From DASVRZ01 sp038230215 (lineage in GTDB: Bacteria; Verrucomicrobiota; Verrucomicrobiia; Chthoniobacterales; DASVRZ01), in NCBI GenBank assembly GCA_038230215.1, contig JBBRNR010000003.1, forward strand, positions 62,001 through 126,000: DNA of 64,000 nt, written 5' to 3'. The first letter of the stretch is position 1; every line of letters begins with the position of its first letter. Positions 56,197 through 64,000 of the stretch are shown one piece after another. The notes under the pieces are model-generated. The model had not been told where the DNA came from. It worked only from the letters and a program-made list of their open reading frames with translations, and did no database searches. A program made the position numbers and the translations under genes.

Positions 56197-58362
56197 TTAA
56201 TCCCGATCCAACTGAGCCCGCACCACCTGGGCGAGCGCTGCGGAGAGATACGGCTTCGGCAGGAAATTAACGCCCTCCTCGACTTCTTCATCGGCGTCGA
56301 GCGTTTCCTTGTTGAAACCGCTCGTGTAGATGATTTTTAAATCGGGCTTTTTCTTGCGGAAATGGCGGGCCAGATCGCTGCCGCCGATACCGCTCGGCAT
56401 CACGACGTCGGTTAAAAGCAGATCAATCTCGCCTTGGACGGACTTCCATTTCTCCATCGCTTCCTCGCCCGACTCGGCGGTGATGATCTCGTAACCGTAA
56501 CTTTCCAGAACGTTGCTGGCGAGCGCGAGAAGGGCGGGCTCGTCCTCGACGATGAGAATCTTTTCCGCGCCGCCTGAAACTTTGGCCGTTTCCAAGGGAG
56601 TTTCAGTCGGTTCATCGAGCCATTCCTGCGGCGTCGCAGGCAGAAAAATCCGGAAGGTCGCTCCCTGTCTCGGCTGGCTGGAAACCTCGATCCAACCGCG
56701 ATGTTGTTTGACCGCGCCCTGGACTTCGGCCAGCCCGAGGCCGCGTTCCTTGCCGCCGCCTTTGGTGGAAAAGAAGGGCTCGAAAATCCGCCCGGCGATT
56801 TCGGGCTCGATGCCAGTGCCGGTGTCGGCCACGCTTAGGCAGACAAATTTCCCCACGCGTCCGCCCAGATGCGCGGAGAGCGTTTTCTCGTCGATCTCCA
56901 GCAGGCGCGTGGAAATGACGAGTTGCCCGCCGGTCGGCATGGCGTCGGAGGCGTTGGCGGCGAGGTTCGTGATGATCTGCTCGACCATGGCCGGATCGAT
57001 CTGCACGGGCGGCAAACCTGGTGCGTAAGTCGTCTGCAAAGTGATCGTGTTTCCGAGGATGCCCTGGACGAGTTTGGTCTGACTCGTGAGCACTTCGTTG
57101 AGGTCGAGCGTCTTTGGCTGCATAACCTGCTTCCGCGAAAACGTAAGCAGGTTCTGGGTCAAATCGGCCGCGCGCTCGGTGGCAGTAACGATCCGCTGGA
57201 GGTGCTCGGTTTCCTCTTTCCGGCCTAGTACGCGCTGCTCCAGGAGTCCGGTGTAGCCCATGATGATGTTGAGCAGATTGTTTAAATCGTGCGCAATGCC
57301 GCCTGCGAGCTGGCCGACGGATTCCATCCGCTGCGCTTGGCGGAGTTGGTTTTCGAGGGTTAAGCGCTGGGAGATTTCAGTCGCATAACAATGGACGACC
57401 TGCGCTTCTTTCACCGGGAAGAACGACCAGGAAATGGTGCGTCCGCGCAAGTTGATCTCGTGCTGCAAAGTGGTCTGGCCCGACGCGATGCAGTTCTTGA
57501 TAATCTCCTGCATGTCGAGCGGCAGAATAGCCAGATCGCCCTCGCTGCCGAGTGAACGGGCCAGTTCGCGGGCGGCTTCATTAAAGTAAATCAGGTTCGC
57601 CGACGAGGTGAACGACATGATCGGGAACGGACAAAACTTCGGCAGCGTCGTCAGCTTGCGATTCTCCGTTTCCAAGGAGCGCGCCTCCGAGACATCCTGC
57701 ACGACGAGCATGAGCCCGGACTGACTGCCATCGCTTTCCAAGTCCGGAAAACTGCGCACCTGCACGAGGCGTTTGCGTCCGCTGCTTGCGACGATTTCCG
57801 CGTCATCAATGCGCGGGACCGGCTCGGTGGCAGTGAAAGATTCGAGTCGCAGTCGATTCAGCGAGTCGGGCGTGAAAAACGAATGATAAGTGTAACCCGC
57901 GAGATCATCCGGACGATCCATTTCCAGCAATCGGCACATCTCGTGATTGATCGTCGTCGTGTAACCGCCAGGGCCGAGTTTCCAGACGCCGACTGGAATC
58001 TCAGCGATAATTTGATTGCGCTGCTGCGCCTCAACATCGGGATTCACCGCCTGGGAAAACGACGCGGGCTGACCGGTGTCCACCACGATGCAAGTGGCGA
58101 AGAGCACAATCAGCAGGACGATCAGGAGAAGGCCGTAGAGGAAAATATCGCCGTCCGCACTCCCGAAGGAGCCCTTCAACAGCCAGCCGGTGAACGCGAT
58201 GACAATGCCGACGCTCAGGCAACCGAAGACAATCGGAATTTTTCTACCGCCCCGCAGTTTGCTCGTGCCAAAGAGTGGAAAAGTCAGCCCTAGAAACAAG
58301 CAAAAGCTGACAAATGCCGGTAGAAGATAAGGAAAAGAGGTCGGAGCCGCCAGAAGCCACAT
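56197..58362 (-). CDS. Hybrid sensor histidine kinase with PAS and receiver domains
   Basis: A 721-residue protein. Residues 1-100 have four transmembrane segments. A PAS domain at about 125-220 (GVWKLGPGGYTTTINHEMCRLLEMD) and another at about 230-340 follow. The HisKA motif is AGGIAHDLNNLLNIIMGY, and the HATPase has NLAANASDAMP and GTGIEPEIAG. The receiver at about 600-715 has the phosphorylated Asp in LLLTDVVMP. No partner regulator is adjacent. The hybrid layout suggests phosphorelay through a separate Hpt protein. Confidence 0.94.
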   Translation of the reverse strand: MWLLAAPTSFPYLLPAFVSFCLFLGLTFPLFGTSKLRGGRKIPIVFGCLSVGIVIAFTGWLLKGSFGSADGDIFLYGLLLIVLLIVLFATCIVVDTGQPASFSQAVNPDVEAQQRNQIIAEIPVGVWKLGPGGYTTTINHEMCRLLEMDRPDDLAGYTYHSFFTPDSLNRLRLESFTATEPVPRIDDAEIVASSGRKRLVQVRSFPDLESDGSQSGLMLVVQDVSEARSLETENRKLTTLPKFCPFPIMSFTSSANLIYFNEAARELARSLGSEGDLAILPLDMQEIIKNCIASGQTTLQHEINLRGRTISWSFFPVKEAQVVHCYATEISQRLTLENQLRQAQRMESVGQLAGGIAHDLNNLLNIIMGYTGLLEQRVLGRKEETEHLQRIVTATERAADLTQNLLTFSRKQVMQPKTLDLNEVLTSQTKLVQGILGNTITLQTTYAPGLPPVQIDPAMVEQIITNLAANASDAMPTGGQLVISTRLLEIDEKTLSAHLGGRVGKFVCLSVADTGTGIEPEIAGRIFEPFFSTKGGGKERGLGLAEVQGAVKQHRGWIEVSSQPRQGATFRIFLPATPQEWLDEPTETPLETAKVSGGAEKILIVEDEPALLALASNVLESYGYEIITAESGEEAMEKWKSVQGEIDLLLTDVVMPSGIGGSDLARHFRKKKPDLKIIYTSGFNKETLDADEEVEEGVNFLPKPYLSAALAQVVRAQLDRD

Positions 58363-58466
58363 GCGTTTTGGTGTGTTTGGGAAAGCTGTTTATGAGGAAG
58401 AAAGAGCGGCAGGTCAAGGGGGCGATTTTGTTTTAAACCCCGGCAGAGGGTCTCAGCCCCGGAAAA

Positions 58467-59210
58467 CTACGTCCGATGCGGCTTTTTGAAGCGCGACGGC
58501 TGGACGTGAACTGCCGGTTTGACAACGGGCGGGCGCTCGTCCCGCCGGGCGACGTAAATGACGTGCTCCAGGCGTTTGGCGCGCTCGTGGGCTTTGCAAG
58601 GAACGGCATTCACGGTGAAACGGGCGCGCTCCAGACGATTCGCGAAACCAGCCTCGGGCGCAGCGGACCAAAACGTCACACAGCCGTCCTTGTTCAGCGC
58701 ACGGCGGATCATGCCGAAACCGCTTCGGTCGTAGAGACGGGCATTTTTCGGCTGCACAAAGGACGTCGGCCCATTGTCCACATCGAGCAGGATCGCATCG
58801 TAACGCTCCGTGCTCCCATCGCGGATCAAGCGGAAAACGTCGTCCACGAAAACGGTCACACGCGGGTCGTCGAGAAGGTGGCCATTGATTTTCTGAAGAA
58901 ATTCGCGGTTCCAAGTGACGACTTCTCCGAGCAATTCAGCCACATGCACCGTGGCGTGGGGACCGACCAGTTCCAGCACGCGCTTGAGGCTGTAACCTAG
59001 GCCGAGGCCGCCGATCAACACCCGGGCGTCTGGTTTCGCACCCAACAACGGACAGGCCAGGTCGGCCAGAAGCAACTCGGACACCGTCGAGGTCGTGCTC
59101 ATGAGCTGGCGTCCGTTCAGCTTCAGGAAAAAATCGCCGTCGTGTTCGTGCAGGCTGAAACGGCTGCCGTCCGGAGTGTGCGTTTCGCCGAGTTGATGGG
59201 TTTGAATCAT
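58467..59210 (-). CDS. Spermidine synthase-like methyltransferase-fold protein
   Basis: A 247-residue protein. The SAM/dcSAM loop is ARVLIGGLGLGYSLKRVLE, and the acidic end of strand 2 is VAELLGEVVTWN. The Asp of the fourth strand lies in YDAILLDVDNGPTSF. This is the spermine/spermidine synthase family fold, but the substrate loop differs from true polyamine synthases, so aminopropyl transfer is not assured. ATG 59210 or 59237 may be the start. A basic C-terminus (SRFKKPHRT) ends it. It is divergent from the tgt fusion gene. Confidence 0.75.
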   Translation of the reverse strand: MIQTHQLGETHTPDGSRFSLHEHDGDFFLKLNGRQLMSTTSTVSELLLADLACPLLGAKPDARVLIGGLGLGYSLKRVLELVGPHATVHVAELLGEVVTWNREFLQKINGHLLDDPRVTVFVDDVFRLIRDGSTERYDAILLDVDNGPTSFVQPKNARLYDRSGFGMIRRALNKDGCVTFWSAAPEAGFANRLERARFTVNAVPCKAHERAKRLEHVIYVARRDERPPVVKPAVHVQPSRFKKPHRT

Positions 59211-59285
59211 GTCCGCGGCAGCCTGGGCGACCGCCAACTCAAAGGCAAACCAAAGCCGCCGCGAACTTCATTCTTTCTGGGTTAG

Positions 59286-59300
59286 GGCGAGCCGCCAAAA
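59286..59300. repeat. Third copy of the GGCGAGCCGCCAAAA element
   Basis: A 15-base match to the hairpin at 580-600 lies in the gap upstream of the Tgt-MnmC-like fusion gene. Only one arm and the loop are conserved here, so the hairpin is incomplete. Confidence 0.4.
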
Positions 59301-59387
59301 CCCCCACGCGAATCGCGTGCGATCCCCGGAACATCCCGACCAACAAGCTGGAAGCTGGCTTCAGCCTGCCTTACAGTCGCCGCTCCC

Positions 59388-61457
59388 ATGTCCGAATCGC
59401 GTCTCCATTTCCAACTCCAGGCCCAGGCCACCGGCTCCCAGGCGCGCGCCGCCCGGTTCCAGACGTTGCACAATGAAGTCCTCACTCCGCTCTTCATGCC
59501 CGTCGGCACGCAGGCCACCGTGAAGGCCCAACTCCCACAGACGCTCGAAGACTCCGGGTCGCAGATTCTCCTCGCCAACACTTACCACCTCCTGCTTCGA
59601 CCCGGCCCCGACGTTTTCCGGCGCTCGGGCGGCATTCACGGCTTCATGAGTTGGAAAAAATCCGTTCTCACCGACAGTGGCGGCTTTCAGATCTTCTCCC
59701 TGCCGCACTCGCGTTCGATGAGCGAGGACGGGGCGGAGTTTAAGAGTTACCTCGACGGACGCACCATCCTCCTGAGTCCCGAACTTTCCATCGAAACCCA
59801 AGTCGCCATCGGCAGCGACATCATGATGGCCCTCGACCAATGCATCCCCTCCACGGCCGACGAGGCCACCGCGCGCGCCGCCCTCGGCATCACCCAGCGC
59901 TGGGCCGAGCGGAGCCTCACGGCTCGCGGCGACTCCCCGCAGTCGATGTTCGGCATCATCCAGGGCGCGCTCTTTCCGCACTTGAGAAAAGAGAGCGCGG
60001 CCGGTCTCTGCGAACTGCCCTTCGATGGATTCGCCATTGGCGGTCTCGCCGTCGGGGAAACCCGGGCCGAGCGCGAGGACATGTGCGAATTTACCGCACG
60101 ACTCCTCCCCTCCGACAAACCCCGCTACCTCATGGGCGTCGGCACCCCGCTCGACATCCTGGAAGCGGTCCATCGCGGCGTGGACATGTTTGATTGCATC
60201 ATTCCCACCCAAGTCGCCCAACGCGGCGGGGCGTTTACCTCGCGTGGTTTCCTGCAACTCCGCCGGGGCGTTTACAAGTTTTCCCAGGAAGCCCTCGACC
60301 CCGAGTGCCCCTGCCCCACCTGCGCCCGCTACTCCCGCGCCTACCTGCATCACCTTACCAAAACTGGCGAAGTCCTCGGCTGGCAACTCCTCGGCCAGCA
60401 CAACTTCCATTTCTATCACCAGCTCATGCGCGACATCCGGCAGAGCATTCTCGAAGACCGCTTTCTGACGTTGTATCACGAGAAACGCGCCTTCCTCCAC
60501 GCCACCGACTTCGACAATCCCGTGCCCGTCATCGTCAGGAAACCGAAGCGTCCCAGACTCCAGCTTGGCGCGTTTGAAGTGCATCTCGACCCGCAAAGCG
60601 GAGCCAGCATTCGGCACACAGAGTCGGGCGAAATCATGCACGGCCGCCTGCCGCCGATGCAAGAGGCGCGGGAGCTTTACGTGCAGCAATCCGATCTCAC
60701 CAATCGACTGCAACTCCACTCAGAACCGAGAAACGCCGCACCGCTCGTCCTCTGGGACGTCGGTCTCGGGGCCGCTGCCAACGCCATCGCCGCCATCGAA
60801 TGCTATGAAAGTCAGCTCCACCCCGTGCGCCCCTTGCACATCGTCAGCTTCGAGAACGACCTCGACGCCCTCCGACTCGCCCTCAGCCATCGCGACCTCT
60901 TTCATTACTTGCGCCACGGCGGACCCATCACCCTCCTTGAAAAAGGAAAATGGCAGTCGCGCACCCATCCGGGCCTCACATGGGAACTCCTCCCCGGCGA
61001 CTTCCTCGAGACCATCACCCACACCCACTCCGCGCCCGACCTCATCTACTACGACATGTTTTCCAGCAAAACGACGCAGGCCGTCTGGAGCATCGAGGCC
61101 TTTCGCCGACTCTCCGCTGTGTGTGGCCAGCGCCCGTGCGCCTTGTTTACATACACCTATTCCACCGCCGCGAGAGCCGCCCTGCTCGTTGCCGGTTTCC
61201 ATGTCGCCGCCGGTCAATCGACTGGTACTCGCGCCGAAACCACCGTCGCCTTGACCCCTTCTGCCGTCGGCACATTGCCCCTCTCCTCCTCTGTGCCCTC
61301 CGTGTCCTCCATGGTTAAATTCCCCCTCTTGGGACTCGATTGGCTCGAAAAATGGCAACGCTCAGACGTGCCCTTCCCCTCCGACACCCCCCCGGACAGC
61401 GTCCTGGGTCTGCGCCAAATCCTCCTTTCTCATCCCCAGTTTGCCGCAACCGTTTGA
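59388..61457 (+). CDS. tgt: tRNA-guanine transglycosylase fused to an MnmC-like methyltransferase
   Basis: A 689-residue protein of two domains. Residues about 1-372 are a Tgt. Its features are TDSGGFQIFSL with the general-base Asp, GGLAVGE, FDCIIPT with the nucleophile Asp, and the zinc motif CPCPTCARYSRAYLHHL. The usual PTRxxR-type tRNA contact reads PTQVAQRGG. Residues about 385-625 resemble the methyltransferase half of MnmC (Methyltransf_30). The SAM loop is LWDVGLGAAANAIAA, the acidic turn is IVSFENDLDAL, and the active-site turn is IYYDMFSS. Tgt places preQ1 or queuine at G34; MnmC methylates nm5U34. Both act at the tRNA wobble base. The last 60 residues are a low-complexity tail. Confidence 0.86.
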   Translation: MSESRLHFQLQAQATGSQARAARFQTLHNEVLTPLFMPVGTQATVKAQLPQTLEDSGSQILLANTYHLLLRPGPDVFRRSGGIHGFMSWKKSVLTDSGGFQIFSLPHSRSMSEDGAEFKSYLDGRTILLSPELSIETQVAIGSDIMMALDQCIPSTADEATARAALGITQRWAERSLTARGDSPQSMFGIIQGALFPHLRKESAAGLCELPFDGFAIGGLAVGETRAEREDMCEFTARLLPSDKPRYLMGVGTPLDILEAVHRGVDMFDCIIPTQVAQRGGAFTSRGFLQLRRGVYKFSQEALDPECPCPTCARYSRAYLHHLTKTGEVLGWQLLGQHNFHFYHQLMRDIRQSILEDRFLTLYHEKRAFLHATDFDNPVPVIVRKPKRPRLQLGAFEVHLDPQSGASIRHTESGEIMHGRLPPMQEARELYVQQSDLTNRLQLHSEPRNAAPLVLWDVGLGAAANAIAAIECYESQLHPVRPLHIVSFENDLDALRLALSHRDLFHYLRHGGPITLLEKGKWQSRTHPGLTWELLPGDFLETITHTHSAPDLIYYDMFSSKTTQAVWSIEAFRRLSAVCGQRPCALFTYTYSTAARAALLVAGFHVAAGQSTGTRAETTVALTPSAVGTLPLSSSVPSVSSMVKFPLLGLDWLEKWQRSDVPFPSDTPPDSVLGLRQILLSHPQFAATV

Positions 61458-61538
61458 ACCCTCGGGAGCCTCGCGCTCCCTGAACTACCTGCCATTCCGC
61501 CCGTATCCCCGAAGCTTTGTAAGAACCACGTCCGCTGG

Positions 61539-62663
61539 CTATTCTCCGGCCAACGGCTCGAAATGGAGGCCTAAGTCCGCTTCGAGCTGGGCGATTTTAT
61601 GGCGTTCGTCTGGTTCGATGAGACAGATGGAAATGCCTTTTTTTCCGGCGCGAGCGGTGCGACCGGAGCGGTGGGTGTAGTATTGTTGCTTCTCGGGCAG
61701 TTGCCGGTGGATGACAAAGGAGAGGCCTTCCACGTCGATGCCTCGTGCGGCGACGTCGGTCGCGATGAGGAATCGGGTGCGTTCCTTGATGAAAGCGCGC
61801 ATCACTTTGTCGCGATCCCTTTGACTGAGGTCCCCTTGCAGCACGGCGACGGAGATGTCGCGTTTGGCGAGTTGTTCGCCCAGGCGAATCGCGCCGATGC
61901 GGGTGCGGCAGAAGATCATCCCGCGCTCGGTCTCCTTTGAAAGTAAGAAATTGGCAATCCAGTCGTCTTTATCGTCGCGCAGGCAGACCACGGTGCGGTG
62001 GGCGATGTTGCGGTTGACGACATTGGTTTTTCCGACATGGATGACCTTTGGATCGGCGGACATGGAGTCGGAGATGAGACGCTGGAGTCTCTCGGGAAAC
62101 GTGGCGGAAAAGAGCCAGGTGCCGCGACGGGATGCGCGGGTCATTTCGGCAATGCGGACGACTTCCTCGCGAAAGCCCATGCTGAGCATTTCGTCGGCCT
62201 CATCGAGCACGAGGTACTTCACAGCGTCGAGCGAAACGGCACCGGCTTTGAGCAAGTCGGAGAGGCGACCGGGCGTGGCCACGACGATGTGCGTGGGGCG
62301 TTGCAAACGTGCGATCTGGAGATCGATCTTGTCGCCGCCGCCGGTGACTTCGATGAAGATCTTCGCCTTGGAAAACTTGGTGAAGCGAAAGAGTTGTTTG
62401 CCGATTTGCTGGGCCAATTCCCGTGTGGGTGAGAGGACGAGCGCCTGAAGTTTCGGATTGGCGGGATCGATCTTAGTGAGAAGCGGCAGGCCAAAAGCCG
62501 CTGTCTTGCCCGTCCCCGTCTGCGCCTGGGCGACGAGATCTCCGCCATTTCGGATGAGATACGGAATGGTATTTTCCTGAATGGACGTGGGCTGAGTGAT
62601 CCCGAGGGCATCGAGACCCAGAATAAGGTCCTCTGGGACGCCAAGTTTGGAAAAGGGTGACAT
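61539..62663 (-). CDS. DEAD-box RNA helicase
   Basis: A 374-residue helicase core with every motif: the Q motif (GITQPTSIQENTI), Walker A AQAQTGTGKT, the PTRELAQQ block, VLDEADEML, SAT in LFSATFPERL, and RGIDVEG and HRSGRTARAG in the second domain. There is almost no C-terminal extension, unlike DeaD or RhlE. It unwinds short RNA duplexes in ribosome assembly or mRNA decay. ATG 62663 was chosen because the Q-motif domain follows directly. The frame stays open upstream through a region with no homology. Confidence 0.94.
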   Translation of the reverse strand: MSPFSKLGVPEDLILGLDALGITQPTSIQENTIPYLIRNGGDLVAQAQTGTGKTAAFGLPLLTKIDPANPKLQALVLSPTRELAQQIGKQLFRFTKFSKAKIFIEVTGGGDKIDLQIARLQRPTHIVVATPGRLSDLLKAGAVSLDAVKYLVLDEADEMLSMGFREEVVRIAEMTRASRRGTWLFSATFPERLQRLISDSMSADPKVIHVGKTNVVNRNIAHRTVVCLRDDKDDWIANFLLSKETERGMIFCRTRIGAIRLGEQLAKRDISVAVLQGDLSQRDRDKVMRAFIKERTRFLIATDVAARGIDVEGLSFVIHRQLPEKQQYYTHRSGRTARAGKKGISICLIEPDERHKIAQLEADLGLHFEPLAGE

Positions 62664-62781
62664 AAGTTTTAGAAATGAATTCGCCAAGCAGATTGCACGT
62701 CCGTCGGCAGGGCGACGAGCAGCAAATCGAGCGGAGGAGCCATTCGCATGGAACCGCGATGGAGCGAACGCTAGAAACCAG

Positions 62782-63249
62782 TCAAAGGCCCGGCGGCCAC
62801 TCCACATCCCCGAGCTCCGGTGGAAGCTGCGTCGGATCGGTCGGATAAATCAGCGAAAGATCCATCGGCGACTGCAAGCCTTGGAGAAACTCCAATTCCT
62901 CCGCCGCGCCTACGATCAGCCAGACCCCGCCGTGACGCGGCACCGTCAGCGTCTCCCATTCGATTGGAACTCCCGTGGTTTTTGCATCGGCAGGATTTTC
63001 ATCCGAGTTCCAATCCACTCTCGCCACCCGCATCCGCCCGGTGCCTTCCAGCACTAAATAAAACTCCTCCGAGCGAATGTGTTTGTGCAGCGTATTCGCG
63101 CTCCCCGACGGCAACCGCCAGAGCTGCGCGCCCATCTTTTCGCTGCCCGTCCGCTCGAGAAAATCCGCGTTCGGAATCCGCATCAGATTCGACGGCCGCC
63201 AATGTAAGTCGTCCGGTGCGATCAGGTGAAAGCCGCTCGCTGTTTTCAT
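62782..63249 (-). CDS. Cupin-domain protein
   Basis: A 155-residue protein with a cupin barrel. Motif 1 includes LHKHIRSEEFYLVLEGTGRM, giving His, His and Glu as metal ligands. The second motif (PRHGGVWLIVGAAEELEFL) retains His. Cupins of this type bind a metal or small ligand; the exact role is unclear. ATG 63249 gives the expected N-terminus. It is followed by the helicase gene on the same strand. Confidence 0.78.
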   Translation of the reverse strand: MKTASGFHLIAPDDLHWRPSNLMRIPNADFLERTGSEKMGAQLWRLPSGSANTLHKHIRSEEFYLVLEGTGRMRVARVDWNSDENPADAKTTGVPIEWETLTVPRHGGVWLIVGAAEELEFLQGLQSPMDLSLIYPTDPTQLPPELGDVEWPPGL

Positions 63250-63388
63250 CGCGCCAGCATCTCCAAAACTGTCGCGCGTGCGCAAAAGAAAAGTCCTCCT
63301 AACCATCGGCCGCAGAGTGCGGAAAAAAAAGTCATTCGACTTCCATCCGACTCTGCGGCGGAGCGTCCGCCGGTTGCTGCAACGCGCC

Positions 63389-63838
63389 TTACCAGGTCCG
63401 CGTATCTTCCAGCGCCTCGCCAGTTTCCAGCATCGTCTTCAAACTCGATAAAATCACCGGCCAGCCATTCGAGACTGCCTCGATGAACTTCGATTGACCG
63501 CGATCCATCTCATGCAGCACGGTTAATTTCACCATCCCGTCCTTCGGCTCCAGCGTGTAGGTCATCCTCGACACGCCCTCCGCTTTCTTCTCCTCCTGCA
63601 TCTCGTGCTGCCAGCTCAGGACGAGCCGTTTCGGAGGGTCGAGTTCGAGAATTTCCCCGCCATCCACGACCGTGCCGTCCGGTGCTGTGCTGTGCCATTT
63701 GGCTCCCGCCCGAATCTCCCCGTGCAAGGTCGTGGCCCAGAAGAATTCCCGGGGAACCTCGGTTTCTGTGATCGCCGCCCAGAGTTTCTCCGGCGTGGTG
63801 CGAATGAAGGTGACGTAAACGAATGTGCTTTTTTCCAT
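63389..63838 (-). CDS. SRPBCC/AHSA1-type ligand-binding protein
   Basis: A 149-residue protein of the Aha1/START-like fold. The opening is FVYVTFIRTTPEKLWAAIT, a typical AHSA1 start. The block MTYTLEPKDGMVKLTVLHEM and the final helix region GWPVILSSLKTMLETGE complete the fold. It follows the ArsR gene after 9 bases. This ArsR-AHSA1 pair is widespread, and the role is often stress or small-molecule related but undefined. Confidence 0.88.
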   Translation of the reverse strand: MEKSTFVYVTFIRTTPEKLWAAITETEVPREFFWATTLHGEIRAGAKWHSTAPDGTVVDGGEILELDPPKRLVLSWQHEMQEEKKAEGVSRMTYTLEPKDGMVKLTVLHEMDRGQSKFIEAVSNGWPVILSSLKTMLETGEALEDTRTW

Positions 63839-63847
63839 GGTGATCAG

Positions 63848-64000
63848 TTAGTTGTGTTGGTTGTTGTCTTCGAGACCCTGCTTCAGATCGCTGAGCGCCT
63901 GGAGGCGGTCGCGTTCATACTTGGCAATCCAGCGCTCGTAGATCTCGTGCAGCGGCACCGGATTCAGGAAATGCAGCTTCTCGCGACCGCGCCAGACTAC
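63848..64000 (-). CDS. ArsR-family transcriptional regulator, C-terminal part (cut by window edge)
   Basis: This is the last 50 residues of a helix-turn-helix regulator, running into the window end. It reads GREKLHFLNPVPLHEIYERW and then ALSDLKQGLEDN. This C-terminus is typical of the ArsR proteins that precede SRPBCC/AHSA1 genes. The DNA-binding part lies beyond the window. It is 9 bases upstream of the SRPBCC gene and probably autoregulates the pair. Confidence 0.85.
   Translation of the reverse strand, partial: VVWRGREKLHFLNPVPLHEIYERWIAKYERDRLQALSDLKQGLEDNNQHN

Noticed and set aside
59361..60719. A 452-codon frame antisense to tgt
   Set aside because: It is a low-complexity Gly/Ala/Glu shadow opposite an unmistakable Tgt domain.

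Overview
The window reads as chromosomal DNA of a Gram-negative bacterium, most likely a Verrucomicrobiota member of the Chthoniobacter/Spartobacteria type. This is inferred from gene content, not from a marker search. The pointers are lipid A (lpxA) and murein genes, a single-chain SecDF, a glgC glycogen gene, a REP-associated IS200-like transposase, many small lineage-type secreted proteins, 21-bp minisatellites and high GC. No prophage, plasmid genes, rRNA operon or CRISPR array is visible.

Layout. 1-7.4 kb: the 3' end of folC, a secreted protein, a SIMPL-domain protein, a RAYT transposase set in REP-like repeats, a 13-unit 21-bp minisatellite, then a tight operon prmC-murA-radC-lpxA. 7.4-12.4 kb: a small Cys-rich protein, a sensor kinase translationally coupled to an L,D-transpeptidase, then a Met-rich secreted protein divergent from a cytochrome b / MsrP-like molybdoenzyme pair. 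12.4-21.4 kb: a frameshifted trypsin-like protease, a four-gene ATGA-coupled operon (two-domain CbiX, DR2241-type Fe-S protein, amidohydrolase, D,D-carboxypeptidase), a sigma-54 activator, two small secreted proteins, rpoN, a phosphopantetheinyl transferase and rpsU. 21.4-30.7 kb: secDF, yajC, an initiator tRNA, glmS, glgC, a DoxX-like protein, a 42-bp minisatellite, thiS and thiH. 30.7-37.2 kb: a glycosyltransferase, a family 2 glycoside hydrolase and rnr. 37.3-47.7 kb: a surface-polysaccharide cluster with a GT-C-like membrane protein, GT9, a Wzx-type flippase, three FkbM methyltransferases, GT2/GT4 enzymes and a SAM methyltransferase. 47.8-64 kb: a rhomboid-like protein without catalytic residues, DUF2270, mazG, ndk, a TPR protein, ATP-grasp, hppA, scpA, a HAD hydrolase, a hybrid kinase, a spermidine synthase-like protein, a Tgt-MnmC-like fusion, a DEAD helicase, a cupin, SRPBCC and the 3' end of an ArsR regulator.

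The gene order suggests three working themes. Envelope building covers murA, lpxA, L,D-transpeptidase, DacA-type carboxypeptidase, SecDF/YajC and the polysaccharide cluster. Periplasmic oxidative protection is suggested by the Met-rich protein next to the MsrP-like enzyme and its cytochrome. tRNA wobble-base modification is suggested by the fused Tgt-MnmC-like protein. The most unusual items are the Met-rich/MsrP-like module, the Tgt-MnmC fusion, the RAYT with its REP modules, and the exact 21-bp minisatellite lying in frame upstream of prmC.
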